A DNA stretch of 64,000 nt, from contig JAGGNK010006460.1 of NCBI GenBank assembly GCA_017590115.1, positions 490,822-554,821 on the forward strand, read 5' to 3'. Source of the stretch: Montifringilla adamsi (lineage: Eukaryota > Chordata > Aves > Passeriformes > Passeridae). The translations under genes and the position numbers were made by a program. Below the pieces are notes generated by a model, which was not told the origin of the DNA, made no database searches, and worked only from the letters and a program-made list of their open reading frames with translations. This document shows positions 22,011 to 33,455 of the stretch, piece by piece. Each line of letters starts with the position of its first letter. Within the stretch, counting starts at the first letter, position 1.

Positions 22011-23110
22011 CTACGGGCTGACAGTGCCTCTGGCAGCACAGCTCAGGGTCCGTGGTGATTCCATCCAGAGAGCAAATCACATCAGGGTTTGATTTGGTCA
22101 AGTGTTGCAAAGGCAGTTGATCGTTGTGATGTGAAATGCCCCTTTTTAAAAGAAAAGGGTTACCTACAGGAATATTTCAATTTTTCTTATAATTATCAAT
22201 TATTATTAATTATCAGTCAAGACTGAAGTGAGAAATCTCCTACTGCCTTGGTGGACAGCTCTTAGCAGAGTCTGACATCATCAACTCCTTTTGCTGATGA
22301 TTTTGACTGGTTCACAAGCACCAAACGTCTGCTGATCTCTTCCTCTGAACTTGTAAATTTTTTTGTATAATGTTTTAATCTCAATTCTACTTTGAATGAA
22401 AAAGTAAAACCTGAGCCAATCAAAAGATTACATGAACAGGAAAAATATTTTTGTATTTATTTTTCTGGGGGAGGAATATTGCAAGTCCTGCTGCTTCTGC
22501 CACTGGTGGAGCTGGAATAAGTTTGTAAATGAATAGGAGAGATTTAATAAAATCACAGGGCTTAGGCAAAGCAAAGAGGGACAAAATACAAAGAAAGAGA
22601 AACTGGAGAGGGAGTTTGGAGTGTTAGAGGCTGAATGCAATTGCTTGAGTTGGAACCCACCCAGGGTCCTGGGGTTAGCACCTCTCCTCCATGGAAAGTG
22701 TTAGCAGAACTTTAATATTTGTAGTGTTCAGGATTCTGGGTTTGTGCCTTGTCCAACAATTGGCTTTAAAAACTAAATGTTGATGCTGCTGAGGATTCCC
22801 ATATGGAGGAGAACCGGTAGGCAGGCCACAGACTTGGTCAGGGATAAATATAAATAAAGCCTCAAGGTGACTTAGGAGCCAAAGTCTGACTTTTCCAAGT
22901 AACTTAGATGCCTCAGCCCAGATCCAGCCATGAGCTTCAGGTCCTAGCTGGGAGTCAGGAGCTCAGACTAACACTGCACACGTGTTCCTGCTTGGTTTTG
23001 GGTGCTGAAGCCCAAATTTCAGGGGAAGTGTATGAGACGTAAGTTGTTAAGTCACTGAGCACCCCGGCAAATATTACCTGGGCTTATGGGAAATACCGTT
23101 TCCAATGAAC
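22011..23110. other. Unique non-coding stretch, AT-rich
   Basis: After the arrays the composition switches to AT-rich (for example TTATAATTATCAATTATTATTAATTATC at about 22189-22216). No gene or known repeat is recognised. Confidence 0.4.
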
Positions 23111-23434
23111 TTAGCACTTGGAAGCAATGTGAAGCAGACTCAGCTGCACTGCTGAGCTCAGACTGTGCATTCCCAGCTGCATGCCCAGCTCAGTGCAGGC
23201 CAGGCTGCAGCCCGGGGGTGGAGGTGGCAGAGGGATCAGCTGAATGCCAGCGTGAGGTGGGTGACACCTGTTAGCACTTGGAAGCAATGTGAAGCAGACT
23301 AGGCCAGCTGCACTGCTGAGCTCAGACTGTGCATTCCCAGCTGCATGCCCAGCTCAGTGCAGGCCAGGCTGCAGCCCGGGGGTGGAGGTGGCAGAGGGAT
23401 CAGCTGAATGCCAGCGTGAGGTGGGTGACACCTG
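23111..23434. repeat. 160-bp tandem duplication
   Basis: The block 23111-23270, starting TTAGCACTTGGAAGCAATGT and ending GTGGGTGACACCTG, is followed directly by a second copy at 23271-23434. By reading, the copies differ only by four extra bases in copy two (CAGACTAGGCCAGCTG against CAGACTCAGCTG). The near identity indicates a recent event. No coding function is apparent. Confidence 0.95.
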
Positions 23435-25469
23435 GTGTGCTCACGTGGGCACGTGCTAGAGCTTTTGGCCACCTCGGAGCCAAGTGTGGCCCTGGCAGCA
23501 CAGTACCTTAAAATGACCACAGTGTCTCCTAAAATGACCCCAATGGCTCCCCCCTTCCCCGCAGTGAACTCGGTGTTGGACCCTCCGCGTCGGGAAGCAG
23601 CTGAGCCGTGGTGCATCCATGCCAGTTTGTGTGAAGGGCACTATCCCAAACATCCCTCCAGCTGCTCAAGCTCAAGCCAGCGTTGTGGGGCTCTGCTGGA
23701 TGTGCCTCCTGTGAGGGGCAGAGGAAGCAGCACAGCAGAGGAGCTCGCAGGGCACGGTGCTGTGCCCGCTCCACTCCGGGGCACTCGGGCAGCTGCCTTT
23801 GGAGATGGGGAATTTTTCCATCCAATTTTTTCCCTCCCAAATGCTGTGCTGAGGCACTGCAGTTGTTGGGAGCATTTGGCTGCAGCAGAAACCTGCACTG
23901 CCCAGCTGCTGCAGGCTGGCCACGGGCTGGAGAAGGCCCTGAGTTTGGGGACAAGACAGTCACCACCAGTTGGGGCACTTCCAAACAACCTAGAGGCATG
24001 AGGTAAAAAGGAGTGCATTTGCTTTGATCTATTGGCTTTAATCATTTGTAAACATCTATTAATTGGCTGTGTCAGGCTCAGATCCTTATCATCTTCTGGT
24101 CTAATTTCCCCTGTTCGATACATTTCCTCCACTATAAAAATACCCATCACCCACCCCTGTCAGCACAGATTAAATCTAACGCTCTTTCTTTCAGCTCCTC
24201 TCCCCAGTGAGGCTGTAAAGCTGTCAGCTCCACACTTGACGAGAGCCAGGCCGCCCTCCTTCCCTTTGTCTCCTGGAGGAGGAAAATATTTAGGTGTCAC
24301 TGGCTGGATGGCCACAGGGAAGCCAGCAGAGCTCGACCCTTCCACTGATCTGAGCCATGGGAGGAGAGAGGAGTTCCAGCAGCCGGGAGGGCCCCAGTGC
24401 CCCCGAGGCTCAGCGGTTCCCGTGGTGGATCCCTGGCTGCCCAAGGGATCTGCATGCTGGCACTCAGCACACTTCTCCCAGGAGTGCCCCAGTGGGCACA
24501 CACGTGGCATCTGAGCGTCTCCCAGGCAGCAAGGGGCTGGCTGCTGGGGTGGAAGGGCGATAAAGGGGTGATGTCAGGTCTGCTCAAAGGAGATGTGCTC
24601 AGAGCACGCCTGAAGGGCCAAACATTTTCCAGACCTGCTGGCTGAGGGATAACACGGTGTCCTGTTGCTGGGTTTATATAAAGCACAAAGGAGGTGGCTG
24701 CAGATAGCACGTGTCTGTGTGTTCGCAGTGAAACAGGTGATGCAAGATCCCTGAAATCCCTCCTGGACTCTCAGCAGTTCTTGGCACTCCCATCCCTGAG
24801 CATCCCTGCAGGCAACCATAGGGCTGAGTGCTCTGCTTCCTGCTCAGCCAAGGAAACACGCCTTTCCTAGAGGGACAGGAGGAAAAACTCCCCAGCAAAG
24901 GGGGAGCAGGGATGTGCATCAGCCGTGGCACAGCAGGAAACAACTGGAGAAGAGAACAGCTCCTTGTCACAGAGTCCCAGGGCAGTGGGGGCCAGCAGTC
25001 CTGGCAAAGGCAGCAGGGAGGATGGAGGGGCAGGCAGGAGGGCTCTGGGAGTGTTCAGCCCATGGTGGGGCTTGGCCTAATCCTTGGCTGCCTGTCAGTG
25101 AGGTTACAGGGAGTCAAGCAAGGGCTTGGAAAAGCCCTCTCCCCGCCCTGCCCAGCTCACACACAGCATGCTCTCAGCAGAGCCCTCCGGGGAGCCCGGG
25201 GTGGTGGCCAGGGCGTGCAGAGGGGACAGCCAGGACAGCTGTCCTCAGGCAGGTGCTGCTGTGGGACCCATCCCACGGGCTCAGCCCGCTGGGCAGGGCA
25301 GCTCTGCTGGCACCTCCGCTGCTGCCGAGCCCAGAGTGCCTGCTCTCGAGAGAACGCGTGTTCCAGGATGCTCCAAAGACATTTCCCAAGCTCAGCAGCA
25401 CGGAGTTGGTGCAACTCTGCCGTGGATCTCTCCAGAGCTTCTCCTGCTGCTGTGCAGCTCAGGCCAAGA
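23435..25469. other. Unique non-coding stretch, GC-rich
   Basis: Contains two CACGTG E-boxes at 23442-23447 and 23450-23455, two bases apart, just after the duplication. Several GC-rich frames (up to 227 codons at 24828-25511) overlap each other on both strands, the pattern expected by chance at this composition. No gene is supported. Confidence 0.4.
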
Positions 25470-25690
25470 GTACTCACAACACATTTAATGTGCATGTTAG
25501 CACTCCATTAAATATTGACTATGCTTAAATAAATGATGCAGCCAACTTTCAAGGAAGAAAGTGCTTATTTTGTCAACACAAAATATCCCTCTGTGCCCTT
25601 ATCCCCATTAGTCTGTCCCGGCCCAGAAAGTTCCCTGAACGAGGTCTTTGTAGCTGGTTTCATATGACATCACTTGTCCAAAGGAAACTC
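25470..25690. other. AT-rich candidate conserved element
   Basis: Complex AT-rich text with several homeodomain-like cores (ACATTTAATGTGCATGTTAG, CACTCCATTAAATATTGAC, CTTAAATAAATGATGCAGCC) between GC-rich flanks. The composition resembles conserved vertebrate enhancers. Function is inferred only from composition. Confidence 0.25.
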
Positions 25691-28600
25691 TGTGAGAGTG
25701 GAAAACTTGGTTTGCCCTAAAAAGCCAGGTGTTTTAACCTGAGCATGTCAGGAAGACGACGGCAAAATTTCCTTTGAAAGAAGCTTGAGAAGGAGAAATT
25801 TGTCAAAACCAACTATTTTCCACAAATTGTTTTGACACAAATGAATCTGCATTTTGACAGAGAGATCCTTCAATGGAAAATCCCAGAAGCACCTCAAATG
25901 TTCCTGACTTCTTCAGGCCCTTCCATGTGTGTTCTCCAGCTGTCCCCAGTGTCACACCCTCGTGGTCTTGGTGGCTTTATGAAGGGTGTGTGTTAGTTTG
26001 GGGGCTCACCAAATAAACTCATAAAAAGCTGGATCAGAAGTCTGAATTCAGCCCCCTTTAAGTTAGGAAGTAAAGTAAAAGGCAAAATAACCCCAGGTAC
26101 GCTCCTCAGTCAGTGGGGAGGGAGAAATCACCCCCCTTTTCCTGAATATGTAGGAAGGTTAAATTTATTTGGCTGAACCAAGACAGAGCTTTTGTTTGTG
26201 CCGTGTTGAGGGCCCATCCCCACATTCCCTAGTTTGGGTTTGGGTGTCCTTCAGGCACACCAGGCTGGGCATGGGCCGTGGGACAGACTGCACCACCTCT
26301 GCTGCTTCACTTTCCTTTTCTGCCTCACCATCACTCTCCTCAGGCTCCCTCTCAGCTCCCCTCTCTACATTTGTTTTCACAGCACCTTACAAATAGCTGG
26401 TTTTAATAATGTATCGTTGGAGGCTCTTTTATATGCTTTTGGTGCATCAATTATTGAAGCCCAGCACTGCTGCTCTCTGTTAATAATGGGGGTTTTGGTT
26501 TGTTTACTTCTGTTGGTCAGGTGTTTCACGGGAATGCTGTCACTCTGGCTGCTGCAGGACACGCAGCTCTGCCACCAGTGACCCCAGTGCCTGACGCTGG
26601 CTCAGCTCAGCCCACGGGAGCTGGGCAGCTTTTCCTCTCCTGCACGCTCAGCACTGCCCTGTGGCTCCCAATGAGAAGGGCCAGGGGAGGCAGCTGAGGG
26701 CACATCCCACTTCTTTTAATAAAGAGGTGCTGTTGGGGCAGGGTTTGTGGAGCAGGTTTGCTTTGTCAGCCTGATCCACACTCCCTCCTGGTTCCATACC
26801 ACTGAGAATTAAACAGATAATGTTCCCATGCTGTTAATCTGGCAACAGTAAGCCAGGGAAGCTGCTGTAGTGTGCAGAGAGCACGGCACAGCCACAGCTG
26901 GGCAGATGTCGGATGGCAGGAGACACCTAATTTAAACACCAGCCTTGGCACCAGCCTCATGTTTTCCATTCCGGTGAACGCAGCAAGCCCTAAAAATTAC
27001 ATGGGGCAGCTGATCACTCTATTGCTGACACATTGTGATGGGAGGGCTGCCAGCCACCTGGAAAAATACCAGTGTGGGTTTAGTGGCTTTTCTGAGAGCA
27101 TCTCCAAGTGACTTTGTGCCTGCATTCAGGAGAACTGGTTTCTCCACTAAGTAAACGTGCACAATTTGGAGACCCAACACAGTGGTGCAAATGGATCCAC
27201 AGCCATGGGGGATGTAAACTGGAAAAGAAAGAGGAGGGAAGGCAATCTCAGCTCCTGAGTTTCCCCCTCTGATTTGCCCTGCGACTTCAGCAGTTTAACA
27301 CTTCTGTGCCTCAGTTTCCCTGCTGTGAAATGCAGTGATCTTCTCCTGCAGATCCAGCATGACTGAGAAGAAGCCCATGCAGGTGAAGGCACTCCTCACC
27401 ACCACATAAAGAGCTTTTCTCCTCCTTTCCCTGAGGGGTGCTCCTTGCTGTCCCGTGGAAAAGGCCATGGCATCCACTAACAGCTCCCTGGAAGACCCAG
27501 CTCTCTGCACCTCTCTCTCTGCCCTGCTTGCATGAGGCACTGGCAGGTCCCAGCCTGTGGGATAATTCAGATAATCCCAGACACCCAAAGTGATGAATAC
27601 TGATCAGCAGCACTGTACAAGACATTACAGCAGAGGCGTGTGGGAGCCCTGAGATACCTCTGCTCCTTGTGGGTGCCTGGCACTAAAGGGCCTCTCCGAG
27701 TCATGCCACAGCAGCATCCAGGGCTGGATTTCCGTGTTTGGAAAGGCGTGGGGAGGAGGAGGAGGCAGCTTTGGTGGAGCCCTGCTAAGCAAACTGAGTC
27801 AGGTGAAAAGGGAGAAATGTAAGTAAAGAACATTTATTTTTTATATAACTTTTTATATAACTTTCTGCCTGCCATGGCTCCCACAGCTCCTGGCTGGTTT
27901 CACCCTCCTCTCCCCATCTCCACTCTGGCTGGGATCCAGCTTGGCTCCACTCTTCTGTCAGTGCATCTGAAGTGCAGCCCCGTGCCCAAATGCAGGGAGG
28001 GAGGATGTTGTGGACACGGATTCTCCATGGGCTCCCATGCCCACAGCCCTGTCCATGCCAGGAGAGCCCTGAGCACCCCTCCCCATGTCCTGTCTCTCCC
28101 CGTGCTGCCATGCAGCCCTCTGCAGGTTTCGGGTCAGTTCCTGTGTGCTGGTCACTCCTGGGCAGCTAATAGCTCCATTAATTGTGCATGTGACTGCAAG
28201 ATTGATGGATGGGAAAGAACAAGTCTCCCCCCACCCCAATTAGTACTTCATCAAACACAGGACGTGCCCCTCAGGACACCACAGTGGGCTGGGGGTATCT
28301 GCATACCTTTTGGACAGCGAGTAATGGAGTGAGATTATCAGTCAATATTTAAATACAGACAAGATCTGAGCTCTTTCTGAATTGCCAGTTGGTCTATTGT
28401 GGCAGTGACGTCCAGTGCCTGGATCCCTCATTTTTTATCATGCTACATTACCCACAGGGCCTTCGCATTCCCACACCACTTGACCCCTTGACTCTGTTAT
28501 CTCCGTCTTGGAGCAAACAAGAAACATTTTATTCCCACCAGCACACTGTCATTCACATCAGCAGCTTCTGCTGTGAGTCCTCAGCTCTTTTTTCTCCATC

Positions 28601-29939
28601 TTCTTGCCTGCCCCACTGGGAGCTCTGACTTCCCGAGGTGGAAAATGCAGGCAGAATAAATCCACTCCCTAAATGCTTTCGGCCCACTTGCTCCTGCTTA
28701 AAGTGACAGGGCAGATTTACAGCTATTTTTTGTTCCCTCCATCCCCAATGATTTATTCTTTCCTCTTCCTGGGTGTCTTTCAGCCAGTCATAAAGGGAAA
28801 TAGAAGAATTTGGCTGAACAAATCACTTGGTAATAGTCAGATTGGTCCGAGGTAGTAATTGCAATTAGGAAAATACCCAAGTAACCTTCTGCTGCTCTAT
28901 TGCCTTTCTCCACAGCAGAGCTGTAGCTGGGGATACCAACCTTAACCTGAGCAACAGAGCAAGTCTTTTAGGACAAGTTCCTTTAATATCCAGTGTAATT
29001 CTGTAATTTACTGGTTCTCCCTTGATCTCAGTAAATAACTGGGCACCTTAAATAAGCCAAGCAATCCTAGAGGTAGACTAGATTTAAGTGTTGCAATGAG
29101 GGCGTTGGAGGGAACTCATATAACATATTTGGTGATGGAACAGCAGGGACTGAGCTTTGCAAGGGCACAAGCAGCAGTGTTGTTGGGTGAGGTTGTGATG
29201 CTGTTGTGGAGGACCCAACAAAAGCTGCCCCTGAAAGCAGGCCAGGGGTGTCATTCCTTGGGAGGAGGCAGTTGTTAGACAAGGCTCTGGGCAGCAGCAC
29301 CCCGCTGCTCTGGTCGAGCTTTTGGCTTTTCACCTCTCAGCACGTGGAGCAAAGCCTGACTGTGCCTCCATTTAGGGTTTTGCTGTCAGATAGGAGGCTC
29401 CAGGGCCTTGGCACAGCCTGTGCAGGGAGGAATTGACTTAATTTTCAGTCAGCTGCAACAAAAACCCCAGTGCTGAAGGACCAGAGCCCCCTGCCCTCAC
29501 AGGGACCCTGACCAAGTGTCCGAACAGAGGAGACTTTCTGGGATTTTGTCTGTTTGGAGCAATCCAGCCCTCACCCCATGCCCTTACCCCACCTGCTGGA
29601 TCTCAAACCCATTGTCCGCTCTTTGCTTGCTTTGGGGTGAAATTCCCCTTTGGAGGAGACACCAAGCCCCTGCCTGCTGGCTGTGACGGCCCTTGGGCGC
29701 TCTGGCTGCAGGGGCACAGAGCCACCCGAGGTGGAAAGGGCTGGCTGAGCAGAGCAGGTGGGGGCTGATGTGATGTCCCTCCCTCCACCTGTCACTGTGA
29801 CCCACCTCTGCACTGTCCCTTTGCCCAAGGGACGATGGCACTCCGGGTCTGCCCCACGGGAGCGTGAACCCCTTCTCCAGGTATCCCTGAGGAGCACGGC
29901 TGCCAAGGCAAAGGGAACTGCATCAATGCCTGCAGATAA
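25691..29939. other. Unique non-coding stretch
   Basis: No gene is supported. A short direct repeat TTTTTATATAAC occurs twice near 27837-27862. At 26717 AATAAA is followed by GTG/TTTGTGG-rich text, a possible polyadenylation context without an identifiable upstream exon. Confidence 0.4.
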
Positions 29940-30430
29940 ATGGCTGCGTCCATTGTAGGGACTCGGTAAAGCCCCCATTGAAATAAATGGCAAAACTCCC
30001 AGAGATTTCAAAGGGATCAGTCCTGAATGTTTGTAATTCTCTCCTAGACTTATCATATATCCTCAGCACTGTGCGCTATTTCCATAACAAGAGGTATGGC
30101 ATTCCCTTACTTCCATGTTTGTTAAGTAACAAAGAGAGATTTCAAGGCTTGTAGCCTTCCCAAATTTGTCAGGCACCGAGCAGTCTCCCCGTGAGCTGTT
30201 CCCAAGCCCAGCGCCTCGTTAGCAGCCCAGACTGTCCCCAGGTTATGAATATGCATCAGGGCTACGGTTGGGGTTTTGTTGGCATCAACAGTGACTTTGT
30301 CATTTAATGGTCTCCAGGGCTGTTTTAATCAACATGCACATTTCGCGTGTCAGCTTATTTCACTTCACTGGTTATTATTTTATTTACAAATATTCTGGCA
30401 ATTTCTTGGATTCACTCTGTCCCACGCGCC
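29940..30430. other. AT-rich candidate conserved element with a POU-like site
   Basis: Low-CpG complex sequence includes ATTGAAATAAATGGC, CTTATCATATATCC and, at 30246-30257, ATGAATATGCAT, which is close to palindromic POU-dimer sites. The segment GTTTTAATCAACATGCACAT and CAAATATTCTGGCAATTTC follow. Regulatory function is inferred. Confidence 0.25.
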
Positions 30431-33429
30431 TGTAAGTTTCTCCTGTCTGCTCCACACTGTTCTCAAGCCAGAGTCTGTGGTTTCCCTTCCTTTGTCATGG
30501 GGAGGGATCAGATTTACCCTCCACCAAGCTTTGCTTCGCTTCATTCCCCATTGCAAAACGCTGATCAGATTGGGAGGGGGAACGAAGCGGGGTTATTTGC
30601 TCAAATGAGATTTACAGCAGCATGTGGAGCCTTGGGCCCGGGGCTCAGTGGTGCAGACAGATAGGCAGGAGTGCCAAGGCCACCGGGAATGCGCCTCAGC
30701 TTTCCAGCAGGAGCTCTGAGCCTATCTCAGAGCTCCAGGATTTATCGTTTCTGGGAGGACAGGAATCAGCACGGCGCTGCTCCAACAAGATGTGCTGAAG
30801 GAGGAGCTCTCTCCCAGGGAGATGCTGCTGGAAAAGCCCAGAGGAGAAAGGGTTGGTGAGATGTTGGTCAGGAGAGGTGGGTGGTGGAGGAGAAGCTGGG
30901 AGCTCAGAGAGGCCATGGAGGACCCAGCCAAGAGGCAGGAGTGCCTCCGGGAGGAAGAGGAATTTTCAATGGATAATTTGGACAGGCTGAACTGGAGAAT
31001 GGGGAGAAGAGTCTCTAATGCTTCAAATCCACACTTGTCCCTCTGCATAAACACCCCTGTCACGTCCAGCACTTCACTGCAGGCTCTGGGGGTGGGAGCA
31101 GAGATCTTTTCCGGCCCTAGAGTGAGAGCTTTTCCTCCAGCCACTCACTGGAGTTGGTGTTTTAGAGTAGAGGAAAGGTGCCTGCCAGGAATTCAAAAAT
31201 AAGTATTCAAGCCCTGCTCATGTGCCTTGGCACGTTTCCCATCACAACTGCCAAGATGTCCAAACCTGAAACAAGCATCTTTAATAACTCACTGACGGAT
31301 GCTTTTTAAAAATGTGTGGTTTATATTCATGCCAGCGCTGACCCTCCCTCCCCTCTTCCCCATCTCTCCTTCCTCTCCTTTTCTTGCAGGTGGTCTATTT
31401 AATTTCAATTTCAAGCTGTTGCCTCCTGCTTTGGTTCAGCAAAATGATGTGTCTTGACCTATTCATTTCATGTTTCCAAAATCTTCTACATTTCCTGCCT
31501 CCTTCACTCCCCACTTCCCTGCTTGAAAAGAAAAAACCAATTCCAACTCGCAAAATGAAGAATTTTCCCTCATCTGTAGAAAATCTGGCCTCACTTATAC
31601 CTGTAAAAACAGTTGTTTCCCTCATAGGAAATGGACTGCTCAGCACCTGAATTTTGGCTGGTTTGGTTTTTATCCTGATGAGATTTTGATAAATCTCTGC
31701 CTGATTTCAGGAAGAAATGGGCAAACTCCCTGAAGGCTAAATTGGCTGTTTAGCCTCCCAGAGCAGAGGATTTCACTGTTCCTATCAGAGCCTCAGCTCT
31801 TCCCACCGACTGCAGCTGAGACAAGGGATTTTTGGTGGCTAGTCCCTGTCCCCAGGACACTGCAGGAATGCAGGCCAGCCCCTTGGAGTGAGAGCAGGGT
31901 GTGTTATCATCCTGCAGAAAAAACTAGGATCAGCCTCTTGCCTTCCAGTTTCAGTCCCCTGGAATGCAGTCCAGAATTTATCTCCCCAAAGTCTGGATGG
32001 CTGTGTGTCAGCCACAGGTGGTTTCAGCCAAGGTGCTCCTCAGTTTTTACTGAGGAGGGTTGAGCAGGGGGCTGCACGCAGGACCCCAGCCCAAAGGGCA
32101 GAGCCAGGATTTCCCTCCCTGCTGGGCTTGTCAAGGAGGTGACAGCGAGGAGCAGCGCTTGCTGCCCTTTGGAGAGAAAACAAGGGAGGGAAAGACAGAG
32201 CTGAGAGCACTGGCCCCCCTCCCACAGGTGGGCACACGTACCTGAGCACAGGAGGGGTTTGTCCCCCCAGCAGGGTTCTCCTGAAGAAAACAGAGTGACA
32301 GGTCTCCCGTGATGGAGAGATGGTGTCAAACCCTCAGTAACCACAACTGGTGCTGCAAACAAGGCTGTTTGTGTGGACTGAAGGCATGGGATGAGCCTGT
32401 TTCCTTTTCTGCCTTGGCAGCATCAGCTTCTGCTTCCAATTCCTCCAGCCTGAAGGTGCTGCCCTTCACGTTTTCCATCTCTCCATCCACGTGGGTGTTT
32501 GTGTGTCTACCGCAACACGCAGATTTGAGTTCACCTTTCCTAACACAAACCAGAATTATTTGATATGGAAGCAATAGAGCAAATCCCCCCCAGGCACTGT
32601 TTGCCATGTGCCCCCTCACCTTCCAGCCCAGCCCCACAAGACTCAGCCCACACAGCTCTGGCAAGCTGCTCTGGGGAGGGGCAGGGGTGGCTTTATCCCC
32701 TCTCCAAAAGCAGGGATAAAGCTGCTGCAGCCTCTCTGGGGTGTGTGGTGGCTGTGTTAGTTGTGGCTCCAGGGGCTCGGGGCAAAGGAGAGCGGGTGGG
32801 AGCTGTTAGGGAGCTTAACTTTTCATTTCCTGTGTGGTTTCACATTGGGCTTGGTCTGCACGGTCGGGTTTAATTGATACACACAGCGACACTTTATGTA
32901 CGTGCTGGGCTTCCAGAAATAACTGGTGGTGAGGTGGACACATCAGCAACAGCTTTTTGGGGTCTCCAGAGAACCTGGCTGGCAGAACAGAGATGTTTTA
33001 ATGTTTGCTTCCCCTGCCTTGGACCCCAAAGAATAAAACATGGAAGATAAATAATTTGATTAAAACCCAAACCTCCCTATTCAGAACAGTCTTGTGCTCT
33101 GAAGAATAAAATTTGCAAGGCTGAAAAAAGCAAAGCAAATGCTCCTGTGGGTGCTGAGGCTTATGGAGTACAGAGAGAGGCTCCTGGCTAAACAATGCCT
33201 GTCTGGCAAAAACCCCAGGGCAAGGCTGCCTTGGGACTAGTTACAGCATCCCTCTTTAGTAGCTTGCATTTCTTGGTGTTCAGACATGATTAAATATCAG
33301 ATAAAAGGATCATGAAGCTGAGCCTGTGTTGATAATTCAGGTCTGGACTAAATTTTCAGCACCTTTTGAATTGCAGATAGTTTTTCAGATGTTTCTGGAC
33401 AGAGGGAAATCTTTCTAGTGTGCACAGTG
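30431..33429. other. Unique non-coding stretch with a long pyrimidine tract at 31339-31389
   Basis: A T/C tract of about 46 nt ends CTTTTCTTGCAG at 31389, a strong acceptor-like structure. The 88-codon frame after it lacks a recognisable family and no donor closes it convincingly. A charged 136-codon plus frame at 30792-31202 is likewise unrecognised. Neither is called as a gene. Confidence 0.4.
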
Positions 33430-33455
33430 AAAAAAAAAAAAAAAAAAAAAAAAAA
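33430..33455. repeat. Poly-A tract
   Basis: Twenty-six uninterrupted A, followed by GAAAGAAATATC. No retroposon body or flanking target-site duplication is evident. Confidence 0.95.

Noticed and set aside
30792..31202. Plus-strand 136-codon charged frame beginning MLKEELSPREMLLEKPRG
   Set aside because: Its charged composition looked protein-like, but no family was recognised, the minus strand is equally open (140 codons), and there are no matching splice sites.
33430..33455. Poly-A tract as the tail of a processed pseudogene
   Set aside because: The upstream sequence has no recognisable mRNA-like or coding content, and no flanking target-site duplication was found.
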